From positions 1,240,001 to 1,304,000 of the forward strand of contig CP137328.1 of NCBI GenBank assembly GCA_033182465.1: a stretch of DNA of 64,000 bases. Direction: 5' to 3'. Below the pieces are notes generated by a model that saw nothing but the letters and a program-made list of their open reading frames with translations, did no database searches and was not told the DNA's origin. How positions within the stretch are numbered: position 1 is the stretch's first letter; every line of letters starts with the position of its first letter. The stretch comes from Sanghuangporus weigelae. Taxonomy: Eukaryota > Basidiomycota > Agaricomycetes > Hymenochaetales > Hymenochaetaceae. Positions 33,118 through 45,346 of the stretch are shown here, piece by piece. A program made the position numbers and the translations under genes.

Positions 33118-35944
33118 ATGTTGTTATGTACCAGAGCTGCTCTCAAAAGTACAAAATATGTTCTATCACAGCACTCTAGACATCTGGCGACGAGTATAGA
33201 CCCACATTGTCTAAAATATGATGGTACGTGTATCCAGATCTTCATGGTTTGGTATCTCAATTCACCTTGTCCGATCCTTACAGTCGTAGTAATAGGAGGT
33301 GGACATGCTGGTTGTGAAGCAGCAGCCGGTGCTGCACGGACAGGTGCCAGGACACTTCTCGTGACACAACAAATAAGCAACGTTGGCGAACTCTCGTGCA
33401 ATCCTTCGATCGGCGGTGTTGGGAAGGGAACTCTTGTTCGCGAAGTGGATGCGTTGGACGGGTTAATAGGACGAGTATCTGGTATATAGGCTCTGTTTAT
33501 TAGTTGAAATCGGACTAATGAGCTCATTGTTTCTCTTCGGCTAGACAAGGCTGGCATCCAGTTTCAGATACTGAATAGGTCGAAAGGCCCAGCTGTTTGG
33601 GTTGGTACTTTTGAAACTGGCTTTCTGTCTATCACTTTGAACCCCTCTGCAGGGACAACGAGCTCAGATAGATCGGAAGCTGTACAAAAAGCATATGCAA
33701 CATCAGTTGTTCAATTATCGTAATCTGGAAGTTCGGGCGGGTAGCGTTTTCGACCTGCTCTTTGATGGAGCATTCACAGATCCATCCGGAGGCCTGTTAG
33801 TGCGTGGAGTACAACTCGGTAAGCATTATCACCCTGTTCTCTCTTTGTAAGACTGAGTCTTGTTGCAGAGAATGGAGATTGCATCAGTTGCTCGCAAGTC
33901 GTCATTTGTACGGGTACCTTCTTGTCTGGAGAGATACACATCGGTATACAGAATGGCACACTTTTCTTGTCATAACTCACTAATATCCCGCTTACTTTCA
34001 AGGTCCACGAATAATTCCCGCAGGCCGAATAAACGAAGCACCTTCTGTTGGTCTATCTGATTCATTACGACGAGCTGGATTCAAGCTTGGTCGACTACAG
34101 ACCGGGACACCCGCCCGTCTGGAAGCTAGCTCGATAGATTTCGAGAAAACCTCAATATTACTCGGTGATGCTGTTCCATTACCATTCAGCTATATGAATC
34201 GGACCCTTGAAAATGCTGTGCGTCCCATTGTAGGAGTAAATCAAAGCCTCGAGCTGATGCCGGTGATTGGACTGATTAGGGCAACCAACTCGTTTGTTAT
34301 CTGACACAAACAACTCCTGAGACTCACAGAGTAATCAGAGAGAACATGCATAAAAATGTTCACATTCAAGAGACAAAAAGAGGTTAATCTGCCGATTTGC
34401 TATGTGAGGTTCTGTTACTAAACCGCCCTTTTCCAGGTCCTCGCTATTGCCCATCGCTCGAAGCAAAGGTTCGCCGTTTTCCTTCGAAGTCTGGACACAA
34501 GGTATGGCTTGAGCCAGAAGGTTACGATTCGGGTATGGGATTGTTGTTGAAATGGAGAGGCGTGCTAATTATTGTATGAGAAGATGTCATCTATCCGAAT
34601 GGTCTGTCGTGCAGTCTACCTGAAGATATCCAGGAGCCAATGATGAGGACTATCCCTGGTCTGGAGAATGTTAAGATGGTTCGACCTGCTTATGGAGTCG
34701 AATACGATCATATTGACCCAAGGGAACTTAAACGTCTGTATCATCCATTACTCGTTTAGCCTTTGCCTTATCCGTTTACTGTCAGCGAGTCTTGAGACAA
34801 GGAGAGTAAGCGGCTTATTCTTGGCTGGCCAGATCAACGGTTCGCGTCTTCCTTACTCGATTGAATTGTACTAGACCATTCTTGCTTCCTAGGGACGACT
34901 GGCTACGAGGAAGCTGCAGCTCAGGGTGTGATCGCCGGAGTTAACGCAGGCTTAGCTTCACAACATCGCCCTCCATTGATTCTGACGCGCGCAGACGGGT
35001 TCATTGGTGTACTGATTGACGACCTCATATTGAAAGGCGCCGAGGAACCATGTGCGTACCTTCTATTTAATGTAATGCTTCCATAGCCGTGTGCGAACCG
35101 AATGATTTGCTAGACCGAATGTTCACCTCTCGTTCTGAGTACCGCATGACGCTGCGCAGCGACAATGCGGACTTGCGATTAACGTCGAAGGGACGCGTAC
35201 ATGGTATCGTGTCGGATCAACGATGGGATGAGTTGCGAAGTACTGAGCGAAAGCTTAGGGAGGCCATTGATGCTTTGAAATCATGCGAATTAACACCCCA
35301 GGTATTTCTTACATCTCGTTGACGTTGACTCGTCTTTCTTACCCTTACTCAATATACAGGGCTGGGTGGCTCATGGCCTCCACGTCACGCATGATGGAAT
35401 GCGGCGCAGGTACGTTACACGCCTCACTAGGCTGAAGATATTAACTGTCGGATAGTGCTTTCCAAATGATACGGATGCCTCAAGTGTCAATGGAGAAACT
35501 ACGAGAAGTCTTCCCTAAACTAAACTGCATTGATCAGCACATACTGGACCGCGCCGAAATCGAAGGTCAGCGATCTTAGTCTGACTCTGTCATGTACTAC
35601 TTATTAACTGCATATCTACTCAGCTCGCTATGAACCGCATCTCGTCAGACAAGAGGCGGATCTTCGAGTTTTCTTGGAGGACGAGGCATTCGCTTTGAGT
35701 CCCAGCTTGAACTATGATACCATTGATGGCCTCAGCTCGGAGGTCCGCGAGAAGCTCAGCAAACTGCGTCCGACTAGTATTGTGAGTCGCGGCTGGTTTT
35801 ACCGTTGTCTTGTGTTCTGCGGCTCACGTCCTTGCTCAGAGTGCAGCAAAGAGGATGGAAGGGATGACGCCGACGAGTCTGGTTGCCTTACTTGAGCATG
35901 CAAAACGGACTCGTCATGTTTCCAGAATGTCGGACGAATTATGA
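33118..35944 (+). CDS. MTO1: Mitochondrial tRNA uridine 5-carboxymethylaminomethyl modification enzyme (MnmG/GidA family)
   Basis: This FAD protein, working with MSS1 (MnmE), modifies the wobble uridine of certain mitochondrial tRNAs. The start is ATG 33118. The first 35 residues ([17 protein letters not shown]...) have Arg/Lys and Ser and one acidic residue, consistent with a mitochondrial presequence. The first intron ends just before the dinucleotide-binding motif [14 protein letters not shown]. Further family motifs are [84 protein letters not shown], and [18 protein letters not shown]. The C-terminal helical domain ([16 protein letters not shown]) ends at DEL with stop TGA 35942-35944. 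About a dozen exons splice cleanly in frame, and I see no lesion. It is essential for respiration in yeasts (family knowledge). Confidence 0.93.
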
Positions 35945-36238
35945 CTATTGTTGCTATCTTATCCTTCATCTTGCACGAAAAACTGTGATGTCCAATTACA
36001 TCATTCATGACATTACATTGCCCTTACGAAGTCAACCTTAAACAGATTCACAAATTCCTCATATTTCCAGCCGAATCATATATACAAGTATATATACAAG
36101 ACATGATGTGCGCCGGGGCTCATGGATGAACTTAAAAACACAGTTAGCCTAATGTACACACAAGAAAAGGGTAAAGATAAGAGGGCATAGGACGCGAGAG
36201 TGTTCTCTCAGGCTTGATTTTCGCCTATGAATGACCGT
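35945..36238. other. Convergent 3' flank of MTO1 and alcohol oxidase
   Basis: This is the short interval between two convergent stop codons. It contains a tandem TATACAAG (near 36080-36100) and presumably both polyadenylation regions. Confidence 0.5.
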
Positions 36239-39200
36239 TTAGCGCCTCGCCGGGATCGTCTCGGGCTTGCCGGAGGGAATGGGGGCGTGAGGAACGGGAG
36301 CGTGAGGAACCCTGATTTTGAGGCCAAGTTCCTCCGCGATGAGGTCTGCTCCCTTTTCACCGACGAGTAGAGCGGACGAGTACGTGTTCGTGCCGAGGTT
36401 GTCCTGTGGCGCGTTCATTTCATAAGAGAATATTGAAATGAACAAATGGGACGTACCGGGCAGATACTCAGGTCAACACACTTCAGGTTCTGAGTACCAA
36501 AGACGCTGAGGCGCTTGTCGACGACACCACCCTGCTCGCGCGGCTTCATGGCGCAAGTTCCCAGAGAGTGCCAAGTCGTCTCAACGTGATCTATGGAGCA
36601 TGATTTATAGTGAAGCGTCAAAAATCCAATTCAAATTACACACCAGAAATCCAGTCATCGATTGCCTTATCGTCATCCTCCGTGTACTTAATGTCCTCGT
36701 GGACTTTGCTTGGGTCGAACGGTTCAGATGGACGATGCCAGGTACCTAGGAAAATGACGTCAGGAGTAAGAACGTTATTGAACCTATACACTCACCCATG
36801 TGAATGCCGACGGTCAACGAGTTCGGGAGAAGCTGTTTAGCGGTCTTAATGTCAATGTCCCTAGCCGCTGCCGGAGACGCCGGGTGGAAGTGAGGGTGAT
36901 GCGATGAGAGTTCACCACGGAATGCTATTTGTCGCGCAATTGATTGATTAGCTCGGACATCTCAACGAAGCGCGGACAACCTACCGTCCATCCTCCTGGC
37001 GACCTCACGGGTCACCTTGTAACTCCATCTAAGTGGAGCAAAGTCTGCCTTGTCGTTCATGAAACCACTATCGAAGAACGGCTCCTTGTACGGGTTGGTA
37101 GACTGGATGTGGATCTTTCCACGGCTAGCAGGGTATTCCTGGAGGAAAAGAAACGAACACATAAGCGAAATGTAGATTGTCGAGGAGATTGTCTAAGCGC
37201 TCACAAGGTATTGGAACATTGTGAAGTATTTGCCAGGTGGCAGGAGCGAGTGGTCCGCATAAGCACCAGATACGATGGAACCGAACATGACAGGCTTGTC
37301 GGGCTTGTCCTTGAAGTAACGGTTCCAGAGCTCGTTAAATTCAGGACCCATCTCCTTAAGTTCAGCCTCCGTCGGACGAATCTAGGATTAAAGAGATTTA
37401 TTAGTTTTAGTAAGAAAATTAAAAACGTCAGTAATATAGACCTTGAATCCGGCGTCAATGCAATTGGAGGAAAGCACCGCCTTCTCGGGGCTTGTCTCCC
37501 ATTGAGCAAACAGCTAGGGGAAGGGGCGTCTAAGCAATGCATTTACGCTTAATTTGTAGGAGGGACATACTCTATCCTGAGTCTCCTTATCACCCCTCAA
37601 GAAGTCATCGGTGGTGAAGCTCTCATTGCAAGCACGGTAGACTGTATACATAGATTACTAACAATTATCATAGTATTACGATAAAGACTTACTCGACAAG
37701 AGAGTGTAGTGATCCTGGTACTGCTCGCTGAATTGAATATATTTTAGCGATCCTACCGCAGAATTTATTATCATGAAAACATACCCAACGCCCGGGAGAT
37801 CGCTGACAACCTTGATGTCAAGCTCCTTGAGAAGCTTCGCGTTACCAACACCAGAACGTTCCAGGATTTGAGGAGTGCCGAGCGTGCCAGAGCTCAGAAC
37901 AACGTATTTCCTTGCCCTGACGATGGTCTCTTTGATTTCGCTCTTGTGTGTGCGACCCTTCGCCGGGACATATGCAAGTCCGACAGCCTTGTTGCCCTCG
38001 AAGATGACACGAGAGACTCTGGCATTGGTGCGCAAGTAAAGGTTGTTCTGTACATCCATAACACTGTGAACGTAGGCTAAAATAAACATATCAGTAAATG
38101 TTATCCAACCATTGGATCATCGGTGTGTCGTACCCGTTGCCGCGTCACTACGCCTTCCGGTATACCTATTGATGTACTTGGCCCATATCTCGGAAGCATG
38201 AGACGTGGTGAGATCTGCAGGAGTATATTGTCAGCCATTACATTCGAAATAAGATCAGCTCGGCGAAAACGCGCCCTGAATATCGTCTAAGCGCAGGAAG
38301 TCGTCAATATTTGACCAGGCAAAGTGCAATGCACGCTAAATACGTACCGCTAAATGGAATCCCGATCGCGTCCGCAGCACGCAAGAAGTCCTGAGCGAGC
38401 CCCGTAATTTGTCCACCATTGCTGATCGCAATAGGCCCGTCATAACCATGGGTATCATTGTTGCAAGGCTTCTGGTAATTCTCGAGCTTTTACATATAAC
38501 CGTCAGACCAGATTTGGCATGTGATCCACAGGAATACTTACGCGTTTCATAAGCGGGTGAAGATCTATCTACGGATCAGCATTGTTCGACTTATGATAAC
38601 TAGCTCTACGCACCTTTGCAGGTCCAACCCTCGGTTTTGAAGTCATCTTTGGACGCGCTCGTCAGAACGCATCAGCTATCGCGCAGCTTCTTACACTTAC
38701 CCCAGTCCGATGCAGACGCCTAGCGTTGAATTTAACATAAAGTAATTATTTATATACACAGAGATAACCTACCCTCGTGTACATCTGGAAGTTAATGCTA
38801 CTGCCGCCGCCTGTTCTTCTATGAGCGATTGTTCATGGCATGGAAGCAAATTGAACATACCAAGAATGTTGGCGCATCTATGCAGTTCAATAAGCCAAAA
38901 GGTCAAACAAACTTCGAAAAAGGCACATACGGAACAATGCTCTGACGGCCACGCAAGAACGACGACTGCTTCGTATCCACGTAGAACGTAGCTTTGTCAT
39001 TGCTGTGTGGGAATAAGCACATTGCCAGCGTCAGAAAAGATATATGAACTGACACTCCATCCCTCTGCATGTTCCTCGGGTAGATTCCGGGACTACATTT
39101 GAACTATTAGTTTAGTTCCGAATGAACCTCATGGGAGATGCTGAACTGACCGATAGACCCACGGATCGTCACGGTTGTTGGCACCGGCTAATTTTCGAGC

Positions 39201-39473
39201 ACCATAATAAGTCCAAGCACCGAGAGGGACGAAGCGAAAGAGATACTCACCCTCAACCAACATAACCTGAAGAGATGGGTCCGCATATGCGAGTCGACCC
39301 GCGACAACGCATCCTGGGACATATTGTAAACATTGGACGTTTAGCATAAACAAGAACGAATCATACCAGCCGGTCCACCGCTAAACAATGAAGGTCGGTT
39401 TCCGCATAGCAAGTCCAAATGAAGAGGCGGCTCACCCAGCAATGATGACATCGACTTCCTCAGGATGCACCAT
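36239..39473 (-). CDS. Alcohol (methanol) oxidase, GMC oxidoreductase
   Basis: This FAD enzyme oxidises short primary alcohols, chiefly methanol, with O2 to aldehyde and H2O2; in wood-decay fungi it supplies peroxide and uses methanol released from lignin. The start is ATG 39473 ([13 protein letters not shown]) and the stop is at 36241-36239. The FAD-binding motif [20 protein letters not shown] is assembled from three exons, the middle one only 14 nt (39380-39367). The GMC signature near [16 protein letters not shown] is followed by [16 protein letters not shown]. The active-site histidine is in [13 protein letters not shown], and the last motif is [19 protein letters not shown]. The C terminus [21 protein letters not shown] is the hallmark of the alcohol-oxidase branch, as opposed to aryl-alcohol oxidases. 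No signal peptide is seen; a clear classical peroxisomal tripeptide is also absent (ends ARR). The gene is cut by an unusually large number of introns. Confidence 0.9.
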
Positions 39474-39574
39474 ACTTGAAGAGAACTAGAGTCGAGGGTT
39501 GATATTGGACTAGGTAATGGGAAGAGATTGCTGAATGACACAGCACGAGAGAAGCGGGCGAAGCAACGAAGTCC

Positions 39575-39582
39575 CTTTTATA
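39575..39582 (-). promoter_or_regulatory. TATA box of the alcohol oxidase gene
   Basis: TATAAAAG on the minus strand lies about 100 bases before the start codon, at a normal distance for a strongly expressed gene. Confidence 0.6.
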
Positions 39583-42500
39583 AAGTTATGAACCCCGCTT
39601 ATCAGACTCTATACGTTCGTTGACCACTAAGAAGAGTTGGGAAGCAGACGGTCCGTGAGATCACATGTGGGCAGAGGATCCATTGAGTTGTATGGAGAAG
39701 AGGTCATGAGAAGAACGTTGGTGTTCTAGCTGAGCCTCAGTTGTCATTCTCAAGTTGAAGCGATGCTCGGAGTCTGTGTTGCACTGGTGGAAATGATGGA
39801 ACTCTATTACAGAAGAGGGTGCGGAGTCGAAAGTAAGCGAATCAGGTGGTCAGGAGTTGCCTCTCCAATATGATCTCGTATATGCGACCCCGCAAAATCG
39901 CGGCCTTGAAGACATAATTACGGTCAAGTGAGATCCGACGCGCTCGTCAATCAATTTCATTGACGAAAGCATACAGATCGAATTAAGATTAACTTGAGAT
40001 GCATTGCGACGCTTCCATACCAAGAAGTCCGAATTTCTCGCTACCTGCCAAACAACAAGGAAGATCGTCACACACAACGGTTCCTCGCCAAGGAATGCCA
40101 GAGGAAGGCCTTTCGACGTACGTACACTGGCTTGCACTTCTGCCATCTGCATGCACCTAAATGTCATTGGACGTCATTGCTGCGCTGCGATCGAGAGCGA
40201 CCTGACAAGGTTTGTTCGGTTAGTTTTACCCCACAAAAGTGTGGGGTAGGGGTAAAAATGGACGGAGCGCCCATTTCAAGTTCAGAAGCATGATTACTAA
40301 GAACACCGTAAAAGCCACCTCGTCCTCTATCAGTCTAGTCTATGACCAATTGGATCTGGGCTTTCGGGTCATGCCTTGTACGCGCGCGCCATCTAGCACT
40401 GCGATGGAGATTGGAGTTGCAACCATGACAAAATGCCCAGGAACTCAATAGATTTCCAAGAGCACCCGTCTAAGACCCAGGCGACCACCTGACTATTTCC
40501 AAATGCGGTGTTCCGAATACCGCGCGCACCAAATTGGGACCTTGAAGCCTTCGGCTGCTTCACGGGACGAACACTAATTCAGTAAAAGCACTGAACGTGG
40601 CGGGAAGTCAGGGCGGCGTGGGGGGTTTGCTTTCCGCACGCTTCAACGATTCAGCAGTCTGAAAGATGGCCGAAACTTTCGGAGAGTGTGATCTGTGGTA
40701 TACGTGCTATCTTCCAGGTGGATCGCAGTATAGATCGCAACGACGCAATAGCCCTAGACCCGCCGCGACCTGTAACAACTTTTCCAATGTCCAATCTGCG
40801 TCTGGCAATAGCGCAGAAGTAAGTACCGAACGAACAGCCCGTTGAAGGCGAAGGCCACCAGAGCAGTATACATAATTGTTTCGGAATTGGAGCCCAGGAA
40901 AAGACAAATGTACCGGAGAGACCCTATGACACGAATGTGCTGGGAGCGCAGTAACAGAACAGGACTTGCCACGAATATCAGTCTTGTGACCACCGCTAAT
41001 TCTCATCTAGCTCCGCGGAAGAAGAAACCAATTGGATTCGATTCGACGAGGCTGGCTCCAACGTAGCCGTACTCGTAGTCGGTGTTGATTGTGTTAATAT
41101 AAAACATACTTACCGTCAAGCAGAAAGCCGGTCATATTTGTTGCTTTCGGTGGCCCGAGCACCACGAAATACGTAGGAGAAACGCGATTGTTGTCAGATA
41201 TGAAGGAAAAGATGTAAAACATGAAGCAATCATCACGTGCCATATGAATACCGAAAACTTCGGATATCGCAGTTTTCAAACTGGATTCGATCATCACATC
41301 CGCCTTTGCATTGTCGTTGTCCAGTATAATTGTTCGCGGCTTATGGTGGTACTATTGGGTGGATGATATGGTAGATGTAACTGGTTATCCTAATATTTGC
41401 GTGGAACAGCGGATCGAAAAACTCCTATGTATTCTTGCCTTAATCCAGCAATCAGGATGGCTTCCTACCGGACAAAATCACCCCTTATATGACTCAAAGC
41501 ACTCAAAAGAGGCATCAAAATTATGACTTGGCCTCTTCTTCATCTGCTTCAAAACTCACTCGACCAGCAAGATGAGCCTCTGCCGCCGATTTTTTTCGGT
41601 GCTGTAACGCGAATAGGATTGGATCGCATCAAGATTGAACCCATGACAATGGCATTACTCACGGATCTCTGCCGTCTCGGAACCTTCATACGTACTTTAC
41701 TCAAGGTTCCCGCTCCCTGTTTCCAGAACTTTACGCGACAAATATTTTGTCATCCTACCGAGGCGAACCTGGGGAGCGTAATGCTATTCACCCCGCCTGT
41801 CCTTCGCTGGAAGTGAGAAGGGCGTTGATGCGGAGGTGATGATTGGTGGATAAGTAGCGCTGGATGCCTCGTTTCGAACGTGTATCTGCTTCGCAAAAAG
41901 ATAACGTGGGGACATAATCGGGAGGAGAGTGGGAGAAGCCTGGGGCTGCTTCCTTGAGTAGTCTTCCTGGATTCCATCTGTGATGCAGGAATGAAGCGAG
42001 TGACTTCAGCTGGATTCTCGTCCGTGGTGATCCAAAGAACGGGTGTGTAACGCCCAATACCATTTCAATGCTTTGTCGAAGAACGATTCGACGTCACGTT
42101 AACATCGCCACAGGTAGTTAACCATGCATCCGCATTTGTGAAAGCGAAGTTAGATGGTCTTCGCTGGAAACTGGATCACTGAGCTCACGGCCTCCCGGTA
42201 CGATCCTTTCTGGATTTGGGATCTGCCAGATTCTTTTGTAGCCGAGAAGCCCTGTTGTCCGCTTTATTCATCGAGCGGATCCTTAGTATGGGAACACTGC
42301 GGCCGCGTGGAAATAGCGCTCTGTAGGATCAATCAACGCTTTGCGAACACAGGCCTCATACTGCGCTCGACGATCTTTTTCCCCGCTTCGTCAACTCATT
42401 CAAAGTAAAACTATTGTAGGAATATCAAAACATCCTCGTCTTCTTGATTGAACGCCTGAACTCTTTCTTATATCTAGCGGTCCGGAATTTAAAAGCCACA

Positions 42501-43180
42501 AATTCAAGGTCACTCCCGAGGAGCTGTGGCAGTTCGCAGGCTGCCTGGACGCATTTGGTCTGTATAACATACAATTTCAGGGAGCAATAGACCTCCAACA
42601 CAAGGTAGAAATTCTCCGTTTACCAAACTCCCTCAGAAAAGAACTCCAAGTCCATATGTTCGGCGAGACACGTAAGTTTCGTTTTACCATTCATATCTCA
42701 TTGGTTCCATTGAATTGGGGCAAGTAAGAACTCATGAATAGCCCCTTATCAAGGCGAGACTTTGGAAGGAGGTGGCGTTTGGTAGGTTCTGCGTTGAACT
42801 CCGCTGTATGTATATAAAGCCGTAATGCCAGTTAGGGGTGATAAAACTGAGCAACGCCGCCCAAAGAGAATTCTAGTCGTATCTTAAGTCCGAGATTCTT
42901 CTTGCGCTATTTGATGTTCATTTTATTCCATTCCATCAGATTGTCTGGGTAGTCTATGCTGGATACCGATGACGAGAGAAGTATAGACGTAAGTAGTTTT
43001 GGGGGACGAATTGAAGGTCCTGTCTGATTTCTATCAGCGACAAGGTTGCGATTTGTCTACTGTACATTGACATTGGGAGATTAACCCTCCTCATGATATC
43101 TGGAAGTCTGGTCGTCTAATCATGTCTTGCGTGATCTCGATTCTTAAATCAATAGTTGAGAAAAGTATGTCTATCATAAT
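39583..43180. other. Gene-poor 3.6-kb stretch with unidentified or decayed frames
   Basis: I find no complete gene. Three zones look partly coding. At 41340-40700 (minus) there are hydrophobic frames (LIFVASPVLLLRS and SETIMYTALVAFAFNGLFV) that recall a membrane protein but do not match the DUF6534 core. At 41311-41816 (plus) there are two short frames. At about 42478-42676 (plus) there is one clean open segment encoding VTPEELWQFAGCLDAFGLYN and later LRLPNSLRKELQVHMFG, flanked by an AG and a GT that could be splice sites. I recognise none of them. The interval may hold one or two broken genes; the left end is the alcohol oxidase promoter. Confidence 0.25.
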
Positions 43181-45215
43181 TCATTGCTCGTTTCTCTTCT
43201 TTTCTCCCAGCACACCCTCGTTAACAATACTCGGAGCAGCCGAGCTCTCGCTTTCACCCACGCCCTCTTTTCTTTTCTCCTTATCCTCTTCTGTGATGCC
43301 CAGAATCGCGTCTGCCTCGGGCGTCCCAGCGAGCGGGACGTCTTTCCTAAGAGACACTTTCACGGGTGAAACACCCTCGTTGTACGCCAGTGCGAAGACG
43401 ACATCCATGTCTTCGAGCGAACGACCAGCCGTCTCAGGGAAGAAGAAATAACATATGGGAACGATGCAAGCATTGAAGGCTGCGAAGATGATGTACGTCC
43501 CCCATTTGATATTCGCGAATGCCGGGGAAGTGATCATCACAACCATGAACTACAATGTAAAAAAAAATAATAAGTCTTCATTTCTAACTTCAGGAGTAAC
43601 GAGCTTACATTGAACGTCCAGTTGCTGGCCGTGCTGAGAGCGTTCGCTTGTGCACGCACGCTCAAGTTGACAATCTCCGCAGAGTAGAGCCATGACATCC
43701 CGAGCCATCCAATCGCAAAGAACGTGTTATACACGAACAAGAAGACAGCCGATGCAACTTGGGCTTTCGAGTTGTCGATCGCTCCCAGAATCGCAAGCAG
43801 GACCATCGAGCTGCCCATGCCTGCCGCACCGAAAATCATCAACTTGCGCCTTCCGACTCGTTCGACGACGAATATCGCGACGAGGGATGCGAGGAACATC
43901 TCCGTGCCATTGCAGGCTGCGACAATTCGAGACGTCACTTCGTTCATGCCTAAACGTTCAAACAACAGCGTCGCGTAGTATATGATCAAGTTGCATCCAG
44001 AAATTTGCTGGAACATCTGGCTCAGTACGCCAAGGGACGTTCGACGGAAGTTCTGACTGCGTCCGCCTGTGAATACCTCGCTGAGACCGCGACTAGCAAA
44101 CTGATCCTCCATCTTAACTGCTTCATGGATACCGATATACGTACGCTGCACATTCGCATTCGAGATCGGCTTGTCTTCGAGAGCGGAGATAACAGCAAGA
44201 GCTTGTGAGTGCTTCCCCTTCCTCATTAGCCATCGAGGTGATTCGGGAAGGAAGCACACGCCGATGATCATTAAGAGGGCCAGTAAGATTTGGAAGGAAA
44301 TCGGTACACGCCATGATGCTGAGGAGGTCTTGAACCAGAAGCTAAAGCAAAACATGATCAGCTTATTTCGGTACACAACGGCTTCAGTGGAGAAACCGAA
44401 ACGCACAACGCAATGTCGATCCAATATGAGATCATGATTCCAAAGGTGATAAGGGAACCTTCTAACATGATGAGAGCACCCCGCCTTTCCGCTGAACTTA
44501 GCTCAGCATGCCATGAAGGGACAGTAGAAGTCTACGGGCGCATTTAGTCGATATGCGGAACAAAAGGAAAGCGAATGAATACAAACGTTCAGTCCATTTC
44601 CAATGCCTGTGATAATACGGGCGACGACCAGCATAGCATAAGACATTGATGCAGTCTGGAGGGCTGCGCCAATAATCATGATAGATCCGCCAATCATGAT
44701 CGTCCTTCGTCGACCGAGCTTATCTCCGACCCAAAGATTAGACAGAGCGCCCATGAGACAGCCCAGTTCCTAACGTACGGCGTTTAGATTGATCTCGAAG
44801 AGGAAGAGAAGATAGAAGACACACATAAACAGCGACGACGAAGGATTGCAGTGTCGCATGATTATTGTTCACATTATTGTCGATGACTACCTGCGGAAAT
44901 CTGTCTTCGAATGTTTGGAGGGTCAGCAGGGCAGACATAACGCCTTGATCATATCTAACATTCGATGATATAGTCAATGCGTCATTTGGATCAACTGGAA
45001 TATGACACTTACCCGAATAACGTGAAGCCCGTGCCGGCGATGAAGGCGAGCGCGAAGGTGAGGGTCTTGCCTCTAAAGTGTGGCCGATACTCCTCAACCT
45101 TCTGGTCTAGTTCAGACTCAGACATACCGGTCAAGTTTTCGATATGCTTGAGCGAGCGTTTGTCATCGATCGTAACATTATCGTCGACCGTATTGATCGT
45201 CTCTGTTCGTCCCAT
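43181..45215 (-). CDS. MFS sugar transporter (hexose transporter type)
   Basis: This is a twelve-helix plasma-membrane sugar:H+ symporter of the major facilitator superfamily, Sugar_tr group. The start is chosen at ATG 45215 (MGRTETINTVDDN), the first ATG after the TATA box; the stop is at 43181. The order is: acidic cytosolic N terminus, helix 1 FALAFIAGTGFTLFG then YDQGVMSALLTL, loop 2-3 motif GDKLGRRRTIMIGG, helix 4-5 ARIITGIGNGLN, the PESPRWLMRKGK motif after helix 6, QQISGCNLIIYYATLLFERL in helix 7, VERVGRRKLMIFG in loop 8-9, and FFPETAGRSLEDMDVVFAL after helix 12. The hydrophilic C tail ends EKKRNEQ. About five introns (for example near 43547-43605). The sequence is intact. The QQISGCN and YDQG motifs favour a hexose or related monosaccharide, but the sugar cannot be fixed from sequence. 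Confidence 0.9.
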
Positions 45216-45337
45216 TTTGCTCGACTTGACGTTGTCTTCTGCACTTCCGCGAACCAAGGGAACAGCTGGAGTGGAGAAGATAAGAAGACAGTAGAGTCAA
45301 AGCACGGGCGTCCGCATCTTGAAGGAAGCTCCCCTCT

Positions 45338-45346
45338 CTTTATATA
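45338..45346 (-). promoter_or_regulatory. TATA box of the sugar transporter gene
   Basis: TATATAAAG on the minus strand lies about 120 bases before the start codon and helps choose ATG 45215. Confidence 0.5.

Noticed and set aside
41311-42408. Short plus-strand frames (71, 97 and 84 codons) as possible genes
   Set aside because: No domain, no coherent splice path between them, and stops interrupt every attempt to link them; mentioned only as possible debris.
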